Positions 25,791 to 34,368 of a stretch of DNA of 64,000 nucleotides are shown here, in pieces. The notes under the pieces were generated by a model. That model saw only the letters and a list, made by a program, of their open reading frames with translations. It had not been told where the DNA came from and did no database searches. Position 1 is the first letter of the stretch, and each line of letters begins with the position of its first letter. Source of the DNA: Rhodospirillaceae bacterium (GTDB lineage: Bacteria; Pseudomonadota; Alphaproteobacteria; Dongiales; Dongiaceae); assembly GCA_008012315.1 (NCBI GenBank), contig SSEL01000058.1, positions 1-64,000 on the forward strand, in the 5' to 3' direction. The position numbers were made by a program, and so were the translations under genes.

Positions 25791-26417
25791 TCAGTGATGC
25801 GCCTTGAGCCGGTTGCGATGCGCCGCCTGCTTGGCGCGATTGCCGCAAATCGCCATGCTGCACCATCTGCGCGCCCGGCCCCGCGTACGGTCGGCGAACA
25901 TCAAGGTGCAGGACGGGCCTTCGCAAGCTTTCACATCGGTGAAATCCGTCGTGCAGACCAATTGCGCCAGGGCTTCACCGATCGGCAGCAACAGGGATTC
26001 CGGCGTTCGCCAGCGTCGCATCGTCAGCAACTCAAGCTTTGCCGCACCGTCATGACGGGACGGCGCGATCTGGCTGAAAGCCTCGTCGCGTTCCAATAGC
26101 CGGTTCAGCGGTTCCAATTCATGTAGATCAGCCGCCCTCACGGGCCTACCCTTGTGGGCGGTGACAAAGCCCCTGAACCATTCACGCAGGTTGCGGGCCT
26201 GGTCGGCGACTTTGTCGAGTTCCCCGGGCAAGGCTTGCGCTCGCAAGGTCTCCAGCGCCGCCGGCGGAACGAGATGTGCCTGGTCCAGCCAGCGCAACAA
26301 CCCATCTCCGTCATCGATCCAGTCGATCGCAGTATCCACGGGGGTGGCGATTGAATTCAGGAAATCCAGGCCGAGCGCATCGGCAATGAACATGGCTGGG
26401 GCGTGATGATGATCCAT
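25791..26417 (-). CDS. ABATE-domain CGNR zinc-finger regulator
   Basis: A 208-residue putative stress regulator. The N-terminal ABATE domain opens with FIADALGLDFLNSIATP; the C-terminal CGNR zinc finger has four cysteines in the pattern C-x4-C then C-x4-C, ending in the signature CGNRAKQAAHRNR. The family is thought to bind DNA. ATG 26417 follows CGAGGAACCG; an in-frame ATG at 26441 would add eight residues. It is divergent from the Asp-nucleophile hydrolase operon, and palindromes lie between them, so it is a candidate regulator of that operon (inference). Confidence 0.88.
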   Translation of the reverse strand: MDHHHAPAMFIADALGLDFLNSIATPVDTAIDWIDDGDGLLRWLDQAHLVPPAALETLRAQALPGELDKVADQARNLREWFRGFVTAHKGRPVRAADLHELEPLNRLLERDEAFSQIAPSRHDGAAKLELLTMRRWRTPESLLLPIGEALAQLVCTTDFTDVKACEGPSCTLMFADRTRGRARRWCSMAICGNRAKQAAHRNRLKAHH

Positions 26418-26457
26418 CGGTTCCTCGGGATGAGAGGTCATTTCGTCAGAATATATA

Positions 26458-26486
26458 ACCTTTAAAGGTGCCAATAACAAGTTATT
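26458..26486. promoter_or_regulatory. Two adjacent palindromes upstream of the CGNR gene
   Basis: ACCTTTAAAGGT (26458-26469) is a perfect 12-bp palindrome, and AATAAC-AA-GTTATT (26473-26486) follows it. The half-site AACCTTTAAA recurs at 26591-26600, close to the promoter of the divergent hydrolase gene, which fits shared operators for one regulator. Confidence 0.5.
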
Positions 26487-26607
26487 CACACCGAGAGCCA
26501 GGAATATCAAGGGAGTCTGTTTTCCGTTCCCTTACGATTGTTATTCTGGAAAATATGGGTATTTTGCTCCTTTGGTAAATTTTTTATCGTAACCTTTAAA
26601 AAATCAT

Positions 26608-26637
26608 TTGACAGGTTATCTAAAAAGGGAGATAACC
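26608..26637 (+). promoter_or_regulatory. Promoter with embedded operator upstream of the hydrolase operon
   Basis: TTGACA (26608-26613) and GATAAC (26631-26636) have a 17-base spacer. GGTTATCT (26614-26621) and AGATAACC (26630-26637) form a perfect 8-bp inverted repeat with an 8-base spacer that covers the spacer and the -10 element. A dimeric repressor bound there would block the promoter. Confidence 0.7.
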
Positions 26638-26680
26638 AGACCAACGAACTTTTGCAGGTTACTATTTAAGGAGACGCATC

Positions 26681-27535
26681 ATGACGACCACCCGTTACCG
26701 GACCGCCGATGTCGAGGGTTTCAAGGTCTTCTATCGCGAGGCCGGGACCGTCGGCACCCCGAAGCTCTTATTGCTCCATGGCTTCCCCAGCGCCGGTCAC
26801 ATGTTCCGTGACCTGATCCCGCTGCTGGCGGATCGCTTCCATATCGTCGCCCCCGATTTGCCGGGCTTCGGCCAGTCCGATATGCCGGCACATGACAAAT
26901 TCGCTTACACCTTCGACAATCTCGCAAAGGTGATCGACCGTTTCACCGAGGTGATCGGCTTTGACCGCTTCGCCGTCTATGTCTTCGATTACGGCGCACC
27001 GGCCGGCTTCCGGCTCGCGATGCAGCATCCAGAGCGCATCACCGCGATCATTTCCCAGAACGGCAATGCCTATGAAGAAGGCCTCAGCACTGGCTGGGAT
27101 CCCATCCGCGCTTATTGGCAGGATCCCTCCCAGGCGAACCGCGATGCCTTGCGCGCCTTGCTGACCCCTGAGACGACCCGCTGGCAATATACCCACGGCG
27201 TCGCCGACGAAACCGCCGTTTCACCGGACGGCCAGTCGCTCGACAATTTCTATCTCGCCCGGCCCGGCGCCGATCAGGTGCAACTCGATCTGTTCGGCGA
27301 CTACAAAAGCAATGTCGCCCTCTACCCGGCCTTTCAAGGCTATTTCCGCAGGTACCAGCCGCCGTTCCTCGCGGTCTGGGGCAAGAACGACCCCTTCTTC
27401 CTGCCGCCGGGTGCCGAGGCGTTCAAGCGCGACATGCCCAATGCCGTGATCCGTTTCTTCGACACCGGGCATTTCGCGCTGGAGACCCACGCCGAAGATA
27501 TCGCGGCAGCAATCCGCGATTTCCTGACGCGCTGA
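26681..27535 (+). CDS. Alpha/beta hydrolase with Asp nucleophile (haloalkane dehalogenase/epoxide hydrolase-like)
   Basis: A 284-residue alpha/beta hydrolase. The oxyanion motif HGFPSAG is at 33-39; the nucleophile elbow VFDYGAPAG places Asp103 where lipases have Ser; the acid is Asp237 in WGKNDPFF and the base His264 in TGHFALE. An Asp nucleophile is typical of haloalkane dehalogenases, epoxide hydrolases and fluoroacetate dehalogenases; which one applies cannot be settled by reading. A ribosome site (AAGGAG) precedes the ATG. It begins a run of four plus-strand redox and detoxification genes and has a promoter with a strong operator. Confidence 0.88.
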   Translation: MTTTRYRTADVEGFKVFYREAGTVGTPKLLLLHGFPSAGHMFRDLIPLLADRFHIVAPDLPGFGQSDMPAHDKFAYTFDNLAKVIDRFTEVIGFDRFAVYVFDYGAPAGFRLAMQHPERITAIISQNGNAYEEGLSTGWDPIRAYWQDPSQANRDALRALLTPETTRWQYTHGVADETAVSPDGQSLDNFYLARPGADQVQLDLFGDYKSNVALYPAFQGYFRRYQPPFLAVWGKNDPFFLPPGAEAFKRDMPNAVIRFFDTGHFALETHAEDIAAAIRDFLTR

Positions 27536-27590
27536 CACCGCGTCTCACCATCGTCGTCGTTTTCTGACATCAGCTATCCGGGAGGATATC

Positions 27591-28565
27591 ATGCGCGCCA
27601 TCGTTCTCGAAAAATTCGGTGGGTTGGACAGCCTCGTCTATAAGGAGATCGCGAAGCCTGAACCCAAGGCGGGTCACGTCGTCATCCGCATCAAGGCCTT
27701 CGGCGTCAACCATGCCGAAATGCATATGCGGCGCGGCGAATGGGCCGAAGCGGCCGAGGTCAGCGGCATCGAATGCGTCGGCATCGTCGATTCCTGCCCA
27801 GGCGGCGAATTTCCGGTGGGCGCGAAGGTTGCGGCTTTGATGGGCGGACTTGGCCGCACCATCAATGGCAGCTATGCCGACTATACCCGCGCCCCGGTCT
27901 CCAATGTCGCCTTGATCGAATCGGATCTGCCCTGGGCCGAACTCGCGGCGATCCCGGAAACCTATGCAACCGCCTGGACCTGCCTGTTCCGCAATCTCGA
28001 CCTCAAGGCGGGACAGTTGCTGGTCATTCGCGGCGCAACCTCCTCCTTCGGCCAGGCCGCTCTCAAGATGGCCGTCAATGCCGGTGCCCGGGTGATTGCA
28101 ACGACCCGCAGCCGGGACCGCTTCGCGATGCTGGAAAAGCTCGGCGCCGAACGCTGCGAAATCGAACGCCCCGATCTCTCCAAGCATATCGCCGAAACCA
28201 AGCAGATCGATGCGGTGCTCGACCTCGTCGGCAACAGCGTCGTGCTCGACTCCCTCGCCATGCTCCGGCGCGGCGGCCGGTCATGCCTCGCCGGCTGGCT
28301 CGGCGGCCTCGATCCGATCCCGGATTTCAACCCGCTGCTGCAGATGGCGAGCGGCGTCTATCTGACCTTCTTCGGCAGCTTCGTTTTCGGCACGCCAGGC
28401 TTCCCGCTTTCCGATGTGCCCCTGCAGCAGATCGCGGCGGATGCCGCCGCCGGCCGGCTCGACGTCAAGCCGGCCCGGGTCTTCGGCTTCGACGACATCC
28501 GCGAAGCGCACCGCGTCATGGAAGCCAATGAAGCGCGTGGAAAGCTGGTCGTCGTTCACGACTGA
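27591..28565 (+). CDS. Zinc-independent MDR alcohol dehydrogenase/quinone reductase-like protein
   Basis: A 324-residue medium-chain dehydrogenase/reductase. The N-terminal GroES-like domain has IKAFGVNHAEMHMRRG and ends in the Rossmann fold with RGATSSFGQAALKMA, followed by ATTRSRDRFAMLEKLGAE, which fits NADPH use. The cysteine cluster of the structural zinc is absent, as in quinone reductases. GGGAGGATATC precedes ATG 27591. It follows the hydrolase gene by 55 bases and the SDR by 30 bases. Confidence 0.88.
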   Translation: MRAIVLEKFGGLDSLVYKEIAKPEPKAGHVVIRIKAFGVNHAEMHMRRGEWAEAAEVSGIECVGIVDSCPGGEFPVGAKVAALMGGLGRTINGSYADYTRAPVSNVALIESDLPWAELAAIPETYATAWTCLFRNLDLKAGQLLVIRGATSSFGQAALKMAVNAGARVIATTRSRDRFAMLEKLGAERCEIERPDLSKHIAETKQIDAVLDLVGNSVVLDSLAMLRRGGRSCLAGWLGGLDPIPDFNPLLQMASGVYLTFFGSFVFGTPGFPLSDVPLQQIAADAAAGRLDVKPARVFGFDDIREAHRVMEANEARGKLVVVHD

Positions 28566-28595
28566 TATGCAGTCTGCCCATCAGGGAGAATTCAA

Positions 28596-29366
28596 ATGTT
28601 GACATCTGTCGCCGTCGTCACCGGCGCTAGCCAGGGAATTGGCCGTGCCACAGCCATCCGTCTCGCTAGGGATTTTTCCGCCATCGCGCTTGTCGCACGC
28701 ACGCGCGACAAGCTTGAAGAGACGGCCGAAGCGGTCGAGGCGGCCGGTGCTGAGGCGCTTGTCATCGATGCCGACCTGACCGGTCGAACCGCAGCACAGG
28801 CGGTGGTGACGCACACGCTCGCAGCCTTCGACCGCATCGACGCCCTGGTTAATATCGCCGGCGCCGTACCGCAGATCGATCTCTTCGAGATGACGGACGA
28901 ACAATGGCAGGATGGGCTGGAGCTGAAGCTTCACGGCGCACGACGTCTCACCCTGGCGGCCTGGCCGGCACTGAGAGCTGCCAGGGGATCGGTTGTGCTG
29001 ATCTCCGGCAATTCCGCCGTCTTTCCCAAGGCGCCCTACGCGGCGGTCGGCACGATCAATGCCGCGATCGTCGCTTTGGCGAAGGCTTTCGCCGATCGCG
29101 GCATCACCGATGGTGTCCAGGTCAACAGCGTCCTGCCCGGCCCGGTAATGATTGGGCGCCGCCGATCTTATCTGGAGCATTGGGCGCTACTGCAAGGCAT
29201 GACCGTGGACCAGGCCGTCTCATATTTCCCCAAAGAACCCCGCATCGCCCGTTACGGCGAGCCTGAGGAGATCGCCGAGTTGATGGCATTCCTGGTTTCG
29301 CCAGCCGCACGCTGGATGACCGGCTCCGCCTTGCGCATGGATGGCGGCGAAGTCAAATCGGTCTAG
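28596..29366 (+). CDS. SDR-family protein lacking the catalytic lysine
   Basis: A 256-residue SDR with the cofactor motif TGASQGIGRA (residues 9-18) and the NIAGAVPQ strand. The active-site region has Ser in LISGNSAV and Tyr in PYAAVGT, but the YxxxK lysine position holds Gly (Y-A-A-V-G). Without this lysine normal SDR proton relay is not expected, so it may be a divergent reductase or a cofactor-binding protein. The C-terminus (SPAARWMTGSALRMDGG) is typical. It follows the MDR gene in the same operon. Confidence 0.85.
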   Translation: MLTSVAVVTGASQGIGRATAIRLARDFSAIALVARTRDKLEETAEAVEAAGAEALVIDADLTGRTAAQAVVTHTLAAFDRIDALVNIAGAVPQIDLFEMTDEQWQDGLELKLHGARRLTLAAWPALRAARGSVVLISGNSAVFPKAPYAAVGTINAAIVALAKAFADRGITDGVQVNSVLPGPVMIGRRRSYLEHWALLQGMTVDQAVSYFPKEPRIARYGEPEEIAELMAFLVSPAARWMTGSALRMDGGEVKSV

Positions 29367-29522
29367 TTATCGCCGACAGGCGTCGCAAACGTCACCGACC
29401 TGATCGGATGGCGAGCAAAACCGACAATCAAGAACTCAGAAGATTCCCGTTCGTCTCGGCAATGGCCTCGGCGCCAAGCCACCGGGTGTCTGCGCTCGAT
29501 ACCCAGCAGAAAGGAAACAGCT

Positions 29523-30920
29523 ATGCCTCAATCTGAAAATTACGATGTCGTCATTCTCGGCAGCGGCCAAGGCGGGAAGCGTCTCGCCTGGCATCTGGGC
29601 CGATCCGGTAAGAAGGTTGCCGTCGTCGAACGCCAATGGATCGGCGGTTCCTGTCCCGCCGTCGCCTGCCTGCCGTCGAAGAATGAAATCTGGGGCGCCC
29701 GGGTGGCTCATCTGGTGCACAATGCGGCCAATTTCGGCGTCGTCACGGAAAGCGTGCGAACCGATATGGAAAAGGTACGTCAACGCAAGCAAGGCATGAT
29801 CGAGCTCGAAATCGAGCTTCACCGCAACCTCTATCAGCAAACTGGCGCCGAGATCATCATGGGTAGCGGTCGTTTCACCGGGCCGAAGACGGTCGAGGTG
29901 ACGCTGAATGATGGCAATACCCGCGTGCTCGTCGGCGATGAGGTTGTGATCAATGTCGGCTCGCATGCCGCCATGCCGGATATTCCCGGCTTGAAGGAGG
30001 CCGCACCGCTCACTCATATCGAAGCGCTCGAACTCGGCAATATGCCCACCCATATGATCGTGCTCGGCGGCGGCTATATCGGTGTCGAATTCGCCCAGGC
30101 CTATCGACGCTTCGGCAGTCGCGTAACGATCATCGAGCCCGGTGTCCGGATCATGGGCCGTGAGGATGCCGATGTCGCTGAAGAGATCGGCAGGATTCTG
30201 AGCGCCGAAGATGTCGATATCCTGCTGAACACCCAGCCTCTCCGCATCGAGGGGCACAGCGGAAGGTTGGTTTCCGTAACGGTCCAGACGGAGGCCGGCG
30301 AACGAGTCATCGACGGCAGCCATCTGCTGGTGGCGACGGGACGGATTCCCAATACGGCGAATATCGGCCTCGACAAGGCGGGCGTTGGCTTGACGACGAA
30401 AGGCTTCGTCCAGGTCGACGATCAATTGAGAACCACCGCGCCCGGGATCTGGGCCATCGGCGAATGCGCCGGCAGCCCGCAATTCACCCATGTTTCGGTC
30501 GATGATTTCCGCGTCGTTCGCGACAATATGGCGGGCGGCAGCCGCAGCACTGAGGACCGGCTCATTCCGCATGTCATGTTCACGGATCCGCCGCTGGCGC
30601 GCATCGGCCTGTCGGAAGAAGAGGCACGCCGCCGGGATATTCCCTTTCGTGTCGCAAAACTGCCGATGCGCCGCGTGCTGCGGAGCTTTGCCACGGACGA
30701 GGCCGACGGTTTCATGAAAGTGCTGGTTGCCGCCGAGGATGACCAGATCCTGGGTTTCACCATGATCGGCTCCGAAGCGGGTGAGGTTTTGGCAGCGGTA
30801 CAGACAGCGATGCTGGCTGGATTGCCCTATCCGAAACTGCGCGACGCCGTCATCGCGCATCTCACGGTCGCCGAGGGTCTCGGACCGTTGCTGGAAAGCC
30901 TGCCGGCACGGACTCGTTGA
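29523..30920 (+). CDS. RclA/mercuric-reductase-like flavin disulfide reductase
   Basis: A 465-residue pyridine nucleotide-disulfide oxidoreductase. The FAD motif GSGQGG is at 13-18; the redox-active pair is Cys44 and Cys49 in GGSCPAVACLPSKN; an NAD(P)H motif GGGYIGVEFAQAYRRFG follows near residue 180; and the C-terminal dimerisation domain ends without the HPT-type His motif of glutathione reductase (HLTVAEGLGPLL instead). The sequence resembles RclA-type copper/chlorine-stress reductases more than true mercuric reductases, since an N-terminal HMA domain is absent. AAAGGAAACAG precedes the ATG. With the RclR-like and DUF417 genes nearby, an oxidant-defence role is likely. Confidence 0.88.
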   Translation: MPQSENYDVVILGSGQGGKRLAWHLGRSGKKVAVVERQWIGGSCPAVACLPSKNEIWGARVAHLVHNAANFGVVTESVRTDMEKVRQRKQGMIELEIELHRNLYQQTGAEIIMGSGRFTGPKTVEVTLNDGNTRVLVGDEVVINVGSHAAMPDIPGLKEAAPLTHIEALELGNMPTHMIVLGGGYIGVEFAQAYRRFGSRVTIIEPGVRIMGREDADVAEEIGRILSAEDVDILLNTQPLRIEGHSGRLVSVTVQTEAGERVIDGSHLLVATGRIPNTANIGLDKAGVGLTTKGFVQVDDQLRTTAPGIWAIGECAGSPQFTHVSVDDFRVVRDNMAGGSRSTEDRLIPHVMFTDPPLARIGLSEEEARRRDIPFRVAKLPMRRVLRSFATDEADGFMKVLVAAEDDQILGFTMIGSEAGEVLAAVQTAMLAGLPYPKLRDAVIAHLTVAEGLGPLLESLPARTR

Positions 30921-31080
30921 TACGCTCATTGCCATGCCGCCGTCGCAAGCGGCAAGCAGGGCGTTGATCTCGAGAAGGATTGACGGGGCGGGCGATTTCC
31001 CTTTTGGATCGGCTCTCGGATAACCGGTCCATCGCCCTGTCGATCCGCACGGGTATCGAGCCGAATAAAGGAGCTTTGAC

Positions 31081-32052
31081 ATGACACGGATACCCCAAGC
31101 GGAACGCCGTGGCGAAGCAATCTTCATCGCCACGCTCATCGCTTCGACCTTTCTGATGGGCTCCAGTTTCGTGGCGGGAAAAATCCTCCTTCACGAGGGC
31201 TTTTCGCCGATGATGCTCGTGGGATGGCGCTTTTTCGTTGCCGCCCTGGCTACACTCCCACTGGTCTATTTCGACAATCGAAAAATATTCGAGGCACTTG
31301 CGCCAAAAGCACTTTCTTTCCGTGATGCGAGCGCGATCATCGTTATTGGTTTGACGCAGACCGCCGCGGTAATGGGTCTGCTGTTCCTGGCCATGACCTC
31401 GATATCAGCCTCGACCGCGGCAATCCTCCTCTTTACCAATCCCATCTGGGTGGCACTGCTCGGCCGGCTGTTTCTCGGCGAGGCGCTTCACAAAGCGCGA
31501 ATCCTTGGCCTCTTGCTCGGTGTAATCGGCGTTGCCCTGACAATCGGCCTCGGACCGGACATGCTGGCGGGCGGCCCCGCGTTGCGCGGCGAACTGATCG
31601 GTCTTCTTTCGGCCTTATGCTGGTCGGCAGCGACCATCTTCAATAAGCGCGCGAAGTTGCCGATGGGCACCTGGGCGCTGAGCTTCTGGCAGATGTTGGT
31701 CGGCGCCGTCGCGATCCTCGGCATCGCCTATGCCAGGGGAGAGACTTGGCCGGCATCGGTTACGGTCGCACAATGGGGCTGGTTCCTGTGGCTGGCCATT
31801 CCCGCCTCCACAGGCTCCTTCGGTCTGTGGTTTGTCGCCCTCGCCAAAGGCGGTGCGACGAAAGCAAGCGGCTATTTGTTTCTTGCCCCGCTCTTCACTG
31901 TCGTCATGTCGTTCCCCATCCTCGGTTCGAGTTTCTCCTGGCTTCAGGCCGCGGGTGGATTGCTGATCGGATTTGCGCTCTGGCTCATCAATCGCAGAAG
32001 TCACGCCCGCAAGGCCGACTTCGATGAAGCTCTGGCCAAAGGACGGCCATAG
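31081..32052 (+). CDS. EamA/DMT-family transporter
   Basis: A 323-residue membrane protein with two EamA repeats and about ten hydrophobic helices. Repeat 1 has FLMGSSFVAGKILL and ends with WVALLGRLFLGE; repeat 2 starts near residue 175 with LSALCWSAATIFNKRA. Such proteins export metabolites or drugs; the substrate is unknown. A very good ribosome site (AAAGGAG) precedes ATG 31081. It lies 160 bases downstream of the RclA-like gene, with no strong promoter or terminator seen between. Confidence 0.9.
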   Translation: MTRIPQAERRGEAIFIATLIASTFLMGSSFVAGKILLHEGFSPMMLVGWRFFVAALATLPLVYFDNRKIFEALAPKALSFRDASAIIVIGLTQTAAVMGLLFLAMTSISASTAAILLFTNPIWVALLGRLFLGEALHKARILGLLLGVIGVALTIGLGPDMLAGGPALRGELIGLLSALCWSAATIFNKRAKLPMGTWALSFWQMLVGAVAILGIAYARGETWPASVTVAQWGWFLWLAIPASTGSFGLWFVALAKGGATKASGYLFLAPLFTVVMSFPILGSSFSWLQAAGGLLIGFALWLINRRSHARKADFDEALAKGRP

Positions 32053-32103
32053 CCGCACGCCTTACCTCCTGGAAACAGGTGCGCCGCTGAGGAGCAGCCG
32101 GCA

Positions 32104-34317
32104 TCAAGTGATGGTCACGACCCGGACTGATCCGCGGCGGTCGAGAACATCGACCACCACCTGCGATCCCGACCGGCATAGCGTCACATCGGCGGCACCG
32201 CCATGAAGAACCAGATTGCCAATCGTCACGCGGTTGAGAAAGTCGGGCAGGACCGGCTCCTCAAAGGTGATGTGATTCTGGGTAGGATCGAAACCGAGCC
32301 CGAGACAGGACTGCAAGATGAACAAAGGTGCCGCCGCGGCCCAGGCCTGGGGTGCGCAAGCGACCGGATAAAAAGTCGGGCCGCGCGTATGCTGCCGCAC
32401 GAAGCCGCAAAAGAGTTCCGGCAGACGACGGAGATCGATATAGGTCGCGGCGGCGAACAAGCCCTCCAGAATTCGTGCCGCTTCACGCTTGAAGCCATAA
32501 CGGGCAAGGCCGGCGGCGATCAGGGCATTGTCATGCGGCCAGACCGAGCCGTTGTGATAGCTCATCGGGTTATAGCGCGCTTCCGTGCTGGCGATGGTCC
32601 GAACACCCCAGCCGGAAAACGAGGCAGGCTGCATCAGCGTCCGGGCAATCGCGGCGGCACGCTCGGGCAAGGCGATGCCGGTCAGCAAAGCATGGCCGGC
32701 ATTGGATGACCGCACCCGGCAGGGCCGCTTCTCGCCATCCAGGGCCAGGACATAGCTGCCCAGTTCTGCGTCGAAAAAGGCGGCATCAAAAACGGTGCGA
32801 AGAGAGTCCGCCCGCCGGGCGAGGACCACGGCGCGTGCCGGCTCGACAATTGCGCGCGCGATCTCGGCGGCCGCCCGAAAGGCGCCATAGGCATAAGCCT
32901 GGACCTCGGCGAGTGCGATCGGCCCTTTCGCCAGCCTGCCATCGGCGTGAAAGATGGAATCATGGCTGTCCTTCCAGCCTTGATTGATCAATCCTTCATC
33001 CGTGCGCCGCCCATATTCGATGAACCCATCGCCGTCGCGATCGCCATATCGTTCCATCCAGGCCAGCGCCGCCTCGATATTCGGCCATAGCCGGCGCAGC
33101 AACACGGTATCGCCGGTGCGCTTCAGATAGGCGCCGGCAAGCATGATGAAGAGCGGTGTCGCATCGACGCTGCCGTAATAGCGGCGGAACGGCACTTCCT
33201 TCAGCTCCGCCATCTCGCCATAGCGCACTTCGTGCAGGATTTTCCCCGGTTCCGCATCGGCCGCCGCATCGAAATCGGTCGCCTGATTGACGGCGAGATG
33301 TGACAGCACACCGCGGGCAATGGCCGGGTCCAGCCACAGCGTCTCGAGCGCCGTGATCAGCGCATCGCGGCCGAAGACGGTGCTGAACCAGGGAATGCCG
33401 GCATAAGGATAGGGCCCCTCCGGCGTATCGGTGATCAGCATGTAGAGATCGGACACCGAACGCCGCAGTGCTTCGTTGAAGATTTCATTTGAGGTATTGA
33501 TCGCGGCCGCCCGCGATGACGCGGCACGCAATTCCCGGCGCGATATCCGGATTGCCTGTCTGAAATGATGGCGCAGCGAACCCTCGTTGATCGCATCACA
33601 GGCGATCTCGATCGCCAGCGTCCTGGCTTGCTTCGGCGCGAGATCGAACTGGAAGGCCGCATGCCCCACCGAGATTTCTTGCGGCGCGGGATCGAAGCGC
33701 AATGTCGTCATGCGCCGTCGATCGTCGAGCCCCTGATAGGCCAGTGTCACGCGATCGGTTCCGATCTCCGGATTCTGCATCCGGCCGCGCCGCTCACGTT
33801 GCGTGCCGCGTACCTCGAAAAGGTCGGCGAAATCCGCCGCGAAAGCGATCTCGATCCTGACGCGCTGCGGGCGATTGTCGAAGTTGCGGATCGCCAGCCG
33901 CTCGTAGCACGCACCGTTCCATAGAAAGCGGGAGCGGCGCAGATGCAGAACGTCGTGTTCCAGAACCAGTTTCCCGTTGGCATCGCACAGGTCGGGATTG
34001 GTGAGGTCGCAGGTCAGCGTCGCATTGTCGTCGCGCAAGGTGGAGGACAGGAGAAGCGGTCGCTGCCCCTCGATCGTCAGATAAAGATGGGAAAGATAAC
34101 GCGTGTCGCGGTGGTAGATCCCTTCCGGGCTACCTGGCCCGGAAAGCGCATCGCCATTGTGATCGAAGACCGCGAAAGTATCGCCGTGTTTCAGCGTACG
34201 CGGCCGCCTTTCCTGCAGCGAGGCAGAGGCGGGAATGAAGAACTGGGCGACGGGTATTCCCGGATGTAGCGGCGCGGGCGCCTGTGCGCCTGCATCGGCA
34301 CGCATCTGGCTCATCAT
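32104..34317 (-). CDS. Amylo-alpha-1,6-glucosidase (glycogen debranching enzyme-like)
   Basis: A 737-residue protein. The N-terminal beta-rich domain of the debranching-enzyme family occupies about residues 30-260 (GDTFAVFDHNGDAL, GIYHRDTRYLSHLYL). An alpha/alpha barrel follows with WFSTVFGRDALITALETLW, HEVRYGEMAE, and EYGRRTDEGLINQGWKDSHD, which contains the acidic residues of the family. Enzymes of this type act on alpha-1,6 glucan branches or related alpha-glucosides. Its start lies 51 bases downstream of a GT4 glycosyltransferase on the same strand, a conserved-looking pairing. Confidence 0.9.
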   Translation of the reverse strand: MMSQMRADAGAQAPAPLHPGIPVAQFFIPASASLQERRPRTLKHGDTFAVFDHNGDALSGPGSPEGIYHRDTRYLSHLYLTIEGQRPLLLSSTLRDDNATLTCDLTNPDLCDANGKLVLEHDVLHLRRSRFLWNGACYERLAIRNFDNRPQRVRIEIAFAADFADLFEVRGTQRERRGRMQNPEIGTDRVTLAYQGLDDRRRMTTLRFDPAPQEISVGHAAFQFDLAPKQARTLAIEIACDAINEGSLRHHFRQAIRISRRELRAASSRAAAINTSNEIFNEALRRSVSDLYMLITDTPEGPYPYAGIPWFSTVFGRDALITALETLWLDPAIARGVLSHLAVNQATDFDAAADAEPGKILHEVRYGEMAELKEVPFRRYYGSVDATPLFIMLAGAYLKRTGDTVLLRRLWPNIEAALAWMERYGDRDGDGFIEYGRRTDEGLINQGWKDSHDSIFHADGRLAKGPIALAEVQAYAYGAFRAAAEIARAIVEPARAVVLARRADSLRTVFDAAFFDAELGSYVLALDGEKRPCRVRSSNAGHALLTGIALPERAAAIARTLMQPASFSGWGVRTIASTEARYNPMSYHNGSVWPHDNALIAAGLARYGFKREAARILEGLFAAATYIDLRRLPELFCGFVRQHTRGPTFYPVACAPQAWAAAAPLFILQSCLGLGFDPTQNHITFEEPVLPDFLNRVTIGNLVLHGGAADVTLCRSGSQVVVDVLDRRGSVRVVTIT

Positions 34318-34368
34318 CTACTCCTATGCACGCAACGTCGATAGGACGTATCGGATGAAGCCATCGAA

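Noticed and set aside
28596..30920. True mercuric resistance (merA) locus
   Set aside because: The flavin reductase lacks an N-terminal HMA domain, and no merR, merT or merP genes are present.
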